In this document: positions 61,436 through 64,000 of the stretch, piece after piece
Position numbering within the stretch: the first letter of the stretch is position 1
How the letters are laid out: the number at the start of each line of letters is the position of its first letter
Assembly (NCBI RefSeq): GCF_022581195.2
Contig: NC_061469.1
Location: forward strand, 2,542,001-2,606,000
DNA length: 64,000 nucleotides
DNA from: Helicoverpa zea
Lineage: Eukaryota > Arthropoda > Insecta > Lepidoptera > Noctuidae
Reading direction: 5' to 3'
Position numbers and translations under genes: made by a program
Notes under the pieces: model-generated
The model's input: the letters and a program-made list of their open reading frames with translations, nothing else
What the model was told of the DNA's origin: nothing
Databases searched by the model: none

Positions 61436-61552
61436 GTCTTTCTCACTTGATTTTGGCAAAACAACAGTTTTCGTTTGAAATAGAGAGTCAAAAATCGTTA
61501 GTAGTTTCAAGATACCAGTGTAAAGACAGAAATATATTTTAAGAATGTTTTT

Positions 61553-62117
61553 TAGGGTTCCGTAGCCAAAATGGCAAAAACGGAACCCTTATAGTTTCGT
61601 CATGTCCGTCTGTCCGTCTGTCCGTCTGTCCGTCTGTCACAGCCGATTTACTCGGAAACTATAAGTACTACAGTGATGAAATTTGATGGGAATATGTGTT
61701 GTATGAACCGCTACAAAAATATGACACTAGATAGTAAAAAAAAGAATTGGGGGTGGGGCCCCCCATACATGTAACTGAGGGATGAAATTTTTTTTTTCGA
61801 TGTACATACCCGTGTGGGGTATCAATGGAAAGGTCTTTTAAAATGATATAAAGTTTTCTAAAAAACATTTTTCTTAAAGTGAACGGTTTTTGAGATATCA
61901 GCTCTCAAAGTCGTAAAAAGTATGTCCCCCCCCTCTATTTTTATAACTACGGGGTATAAAATTCTAAAAAAAATAGAGGTGATGCATGCTAATTAACTCT
62001 TTCAACGATTTTTGGTTTGATCAAAGTATCTCTTATAGTTTTTGAGATAGGTTGATTTAACTGTAATTTACGGAACCCTTCGTGCACGAGTCCGACTCGC
62101 ACTTGGCCGGTTTTTTT
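61553..62117 (-). mobile_element. Composite repeat, 565-bp copy
   Basis: It starts TTTAGGGTTCCGTAGCC with (GTCC/GTCT)n near 61603 and ends with CGAGTCCGACTCGCACTTGG then CCGGTTTTTT, the inverse of 10262-12443. It lacks the nested 1.0 kb insertion and the 318-bp duplication. Confidence 0.75.
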
Positions 62118-62442
62118 GTTGTTATTTTTATTTCGTGAATTCATGTGCCATAATAATATATAACTATACGTTGTACCTATACCTACTGGTGAAAACAGCA
62201 GTATTATTGATAAAACCATTAGATATTCACGTGCCAATGATATGTGCCATACATTATATCAACAATTTAATTGTGTATGTAGCAGTAAGCATATTATGTA
62301 ACCACATAAAGAAAAAATATTGATTTTATTTTCATGTTTTTTTTTCGAAAGAGTTTTTTATGTGCCAAAATGTGAAAAATATGTATCATTTCAGTTATAA
62401 TTTTATGAAAAAAAGTTTATTAAAAATATATTTTATTTTGTA

Positions 62443-62652
62443 AATAAATTAACCTACATCGCCGCTACAGTATTCGACCAACTGTTGTGAATATTTTGTT
62501 CCGTTACTATATTAGTGTTAAGAAAATTGTAAATAAATATAATAATTATTATTTAGATAATAACATTTGGATGTTCGTACGTAGTTCACAGATTGTATAT
62601 AGCTAACACAGTTTACATAGTTTAGTTAAGTATACATAAGAACACAAATAAA
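62443..62652 (+). terminator. Drgx: Cluster of distal poly(A) signals
   Basis: AATAAA at 62443, 62532 and 62647 in AT-rich DNA. If used, the Drgx 3' UTR would be about 1.6-1.8 kb and would include two transposon insertions. Confidence 0.3.
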
Positions 62653-62659
62653 TGAAAAA

Positions 62660-64000
62660 CTTTCAATAAGTATTAAGCTATGCATAGTAAAATATCTATA
62701 TATCACACATTTTCCTGTATAGTTTTTGGTCATAGTATTCTGTATCTACTGATTTAAATAGATCTCGAAATAAAAATGTTTAATTGATGTTTTGGAAAAA
62801 CTTAAAGAAATGTGTCTATTATGAGCAGCTATAATTTTCAAAAAATCTCTGAGAAAAATAAATCATAATTTGTAAATAGCAATTTCAGTATTAAATACTT
62901 TAATTTCAATCTCGTATAAAAATGTTTTCACTGATACAAAATTATGCATTTCCTCAAATTATATTGACACATTCCATTCTCCTATTCTCTCTATGTTCAC
63001 TTAGACCATTTAACTATATGGACAAACTTTTATACTCTTGACTTTGGTTTTATGCCTTTATCTTGAAATTCGCTTTGTATATAATTATACCAGACATTTC
63101 TGGTTTTCCATTAATTGGGCCTGATTTTATAGAATTTCAATGTCAAAGCTATTCCAAAATTCTTTTAAATATTTCTCATATACGGAACAAACCAAAATCA
63201 TCATTACTTCTGAAGTTAAATGGTCTAAGCACATACCACATAGTACTATAAATACCTACTAAGCTAAGAGGCCCGCGCCATGAGTGTACATAAGGGGAGG
63301 TCAACACTGCACTATGCACAAGCATTGGAATTGTCGGCGCGGGCGCACGATATACATATTACTATATACCACTAGACATGTACCATTAGTTGTTTTAATT
63401 ATTGCGAAATATAATATTACGTAATTATAATTTTTGGTGTTTTTATTTCGGCTCCTATTCTCATGACACAGTTGGGTAATCCACAGTTTTTAACTTCTGG
63501 ATATATCTATCTGCGTTAAATTTTGATCGTTTTAAGCCCGTGGAGGGTCGAACCGGACTATGAAACACTACCGATTTGTGAAGAAAAAATAATTAAAATA
63601 AATACTTTTTAGTCCACGTGGACTCGCAAAAATTGCCAATCCTAGACAAAACCACGCCCACAATTTGATCTAACAGACTAACTTTTTTTGTGGTGGGAAA
63701 TAGTCAGATGACGGTTGCATGTAGCGTGAGGAAGTATCAGATTTAGGTACTAACCAAAACTTGTCTTTGTTCCTTCTGAAGTCCTTTCTGTAGGTCATAG
63801 TAGCACATTCGAACACTCCTGCAATACAAAATACCAGAGTGCCTAAAAGTACATAAAACCAAAATTACTTGGCAACTAACGTATAGTTGCGAAGCATTTG
63901 TTTAGTGGGAAAGAACCATTGTAAACTTAGGATTCAATATTTATTGATACAATTTTATCACACCGCGAATTATTTTATAAAGCTAGTTTCGGGAAAATCC
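62660..64000. other. Downstream AT-rich region
   Basis: No gene recognised. A small inverted repeat (GCCCGCGCC near 63272, GGCGCGGGC near 63337) flanks about 60 bp and may be a tiny foldback element. Remaining open frames are short and unsupported. Confidence 0.5.

Noticed and set aside
1..64000. CRISPR array, bacterial operon or prophage-like system
   Set aside because: No spaced direct repeats of that type, no ribosome binding sites and no dense coding; the window is clearly an insect intron-rich locus.

Overview
The window is eukaryotic, AT-rich and intron-dominated. It looks lepidopteran. The basis is the set of dispersed repeats: RTE-type LINE tails ending in (CAT)n, tRNA-derived SINEs, and a deleted piggyBac element whose termini and transposase tail resemble the moth piggyBac. 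The sequence alone does not fix a species or family.

One host gene dominates the window on the + strand: the paired-like homeobox gene Drgx (dorsal root ganglia homeobox; DRGX/Prrxl1 orthologue). I could join eight coding exons (7885-8002, 18377-18468, 18898-18999, 34098-34208, 34566-34729, 35149-35256, 60048-60187, 60608-60840) through GT-AG introns with consistent phases. They give 355 residues: an N-terminal YHCPP motif, a Q50 paired-like homeodomain, a Ser/Pro/Arg-rich linker, a poly-Pro/His/Leu segment, a Cys-rich motif and a C-terminal OAR box. The initiator-Met exon was not found. The Drgx tail is followed by two further in-frame copies of the same C-terminal repeat, each ending in TGA.

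Layout: 1-7884 is upstream or 5' intronic DNA with a truncated RTE, an inverted-repeat element, a LINE tail and two tandem LTR-like units. Intron 1 (8003-18376) holds a CpG-rich block, a 2.2 kb composite repeat with a nested inverted-repeat element, a 147-bp-period tandem array, and nested SINEs and MITEs. Intron 3 (19000-34097) holds a full-length SINE, a poly(A) retroposon with target-site duplication, foldback MITEs and a 1.6 kb TIR element. Intron 6 (35257-60047) holds a LINE C-terminus, a deleted piggyBac element lying between two convergent exon-like ORFs (one a THAP zinc finger), Helitron-like fragments, CpG-rich blocks that may be enhancers or promoters, and an unidentified exon-like block on the - strand. 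Downstream of the gene, 60841-64000 holds the C-terminal repeat copies, poly(A) signals, a truncated RTE and a second copy of the composite repeat.

There is no operon-like arrangement. Everything other than Drgx is transposon-derived, regulatory-looking or unassigned. Assignments by family are from recalled family features, not database searches.
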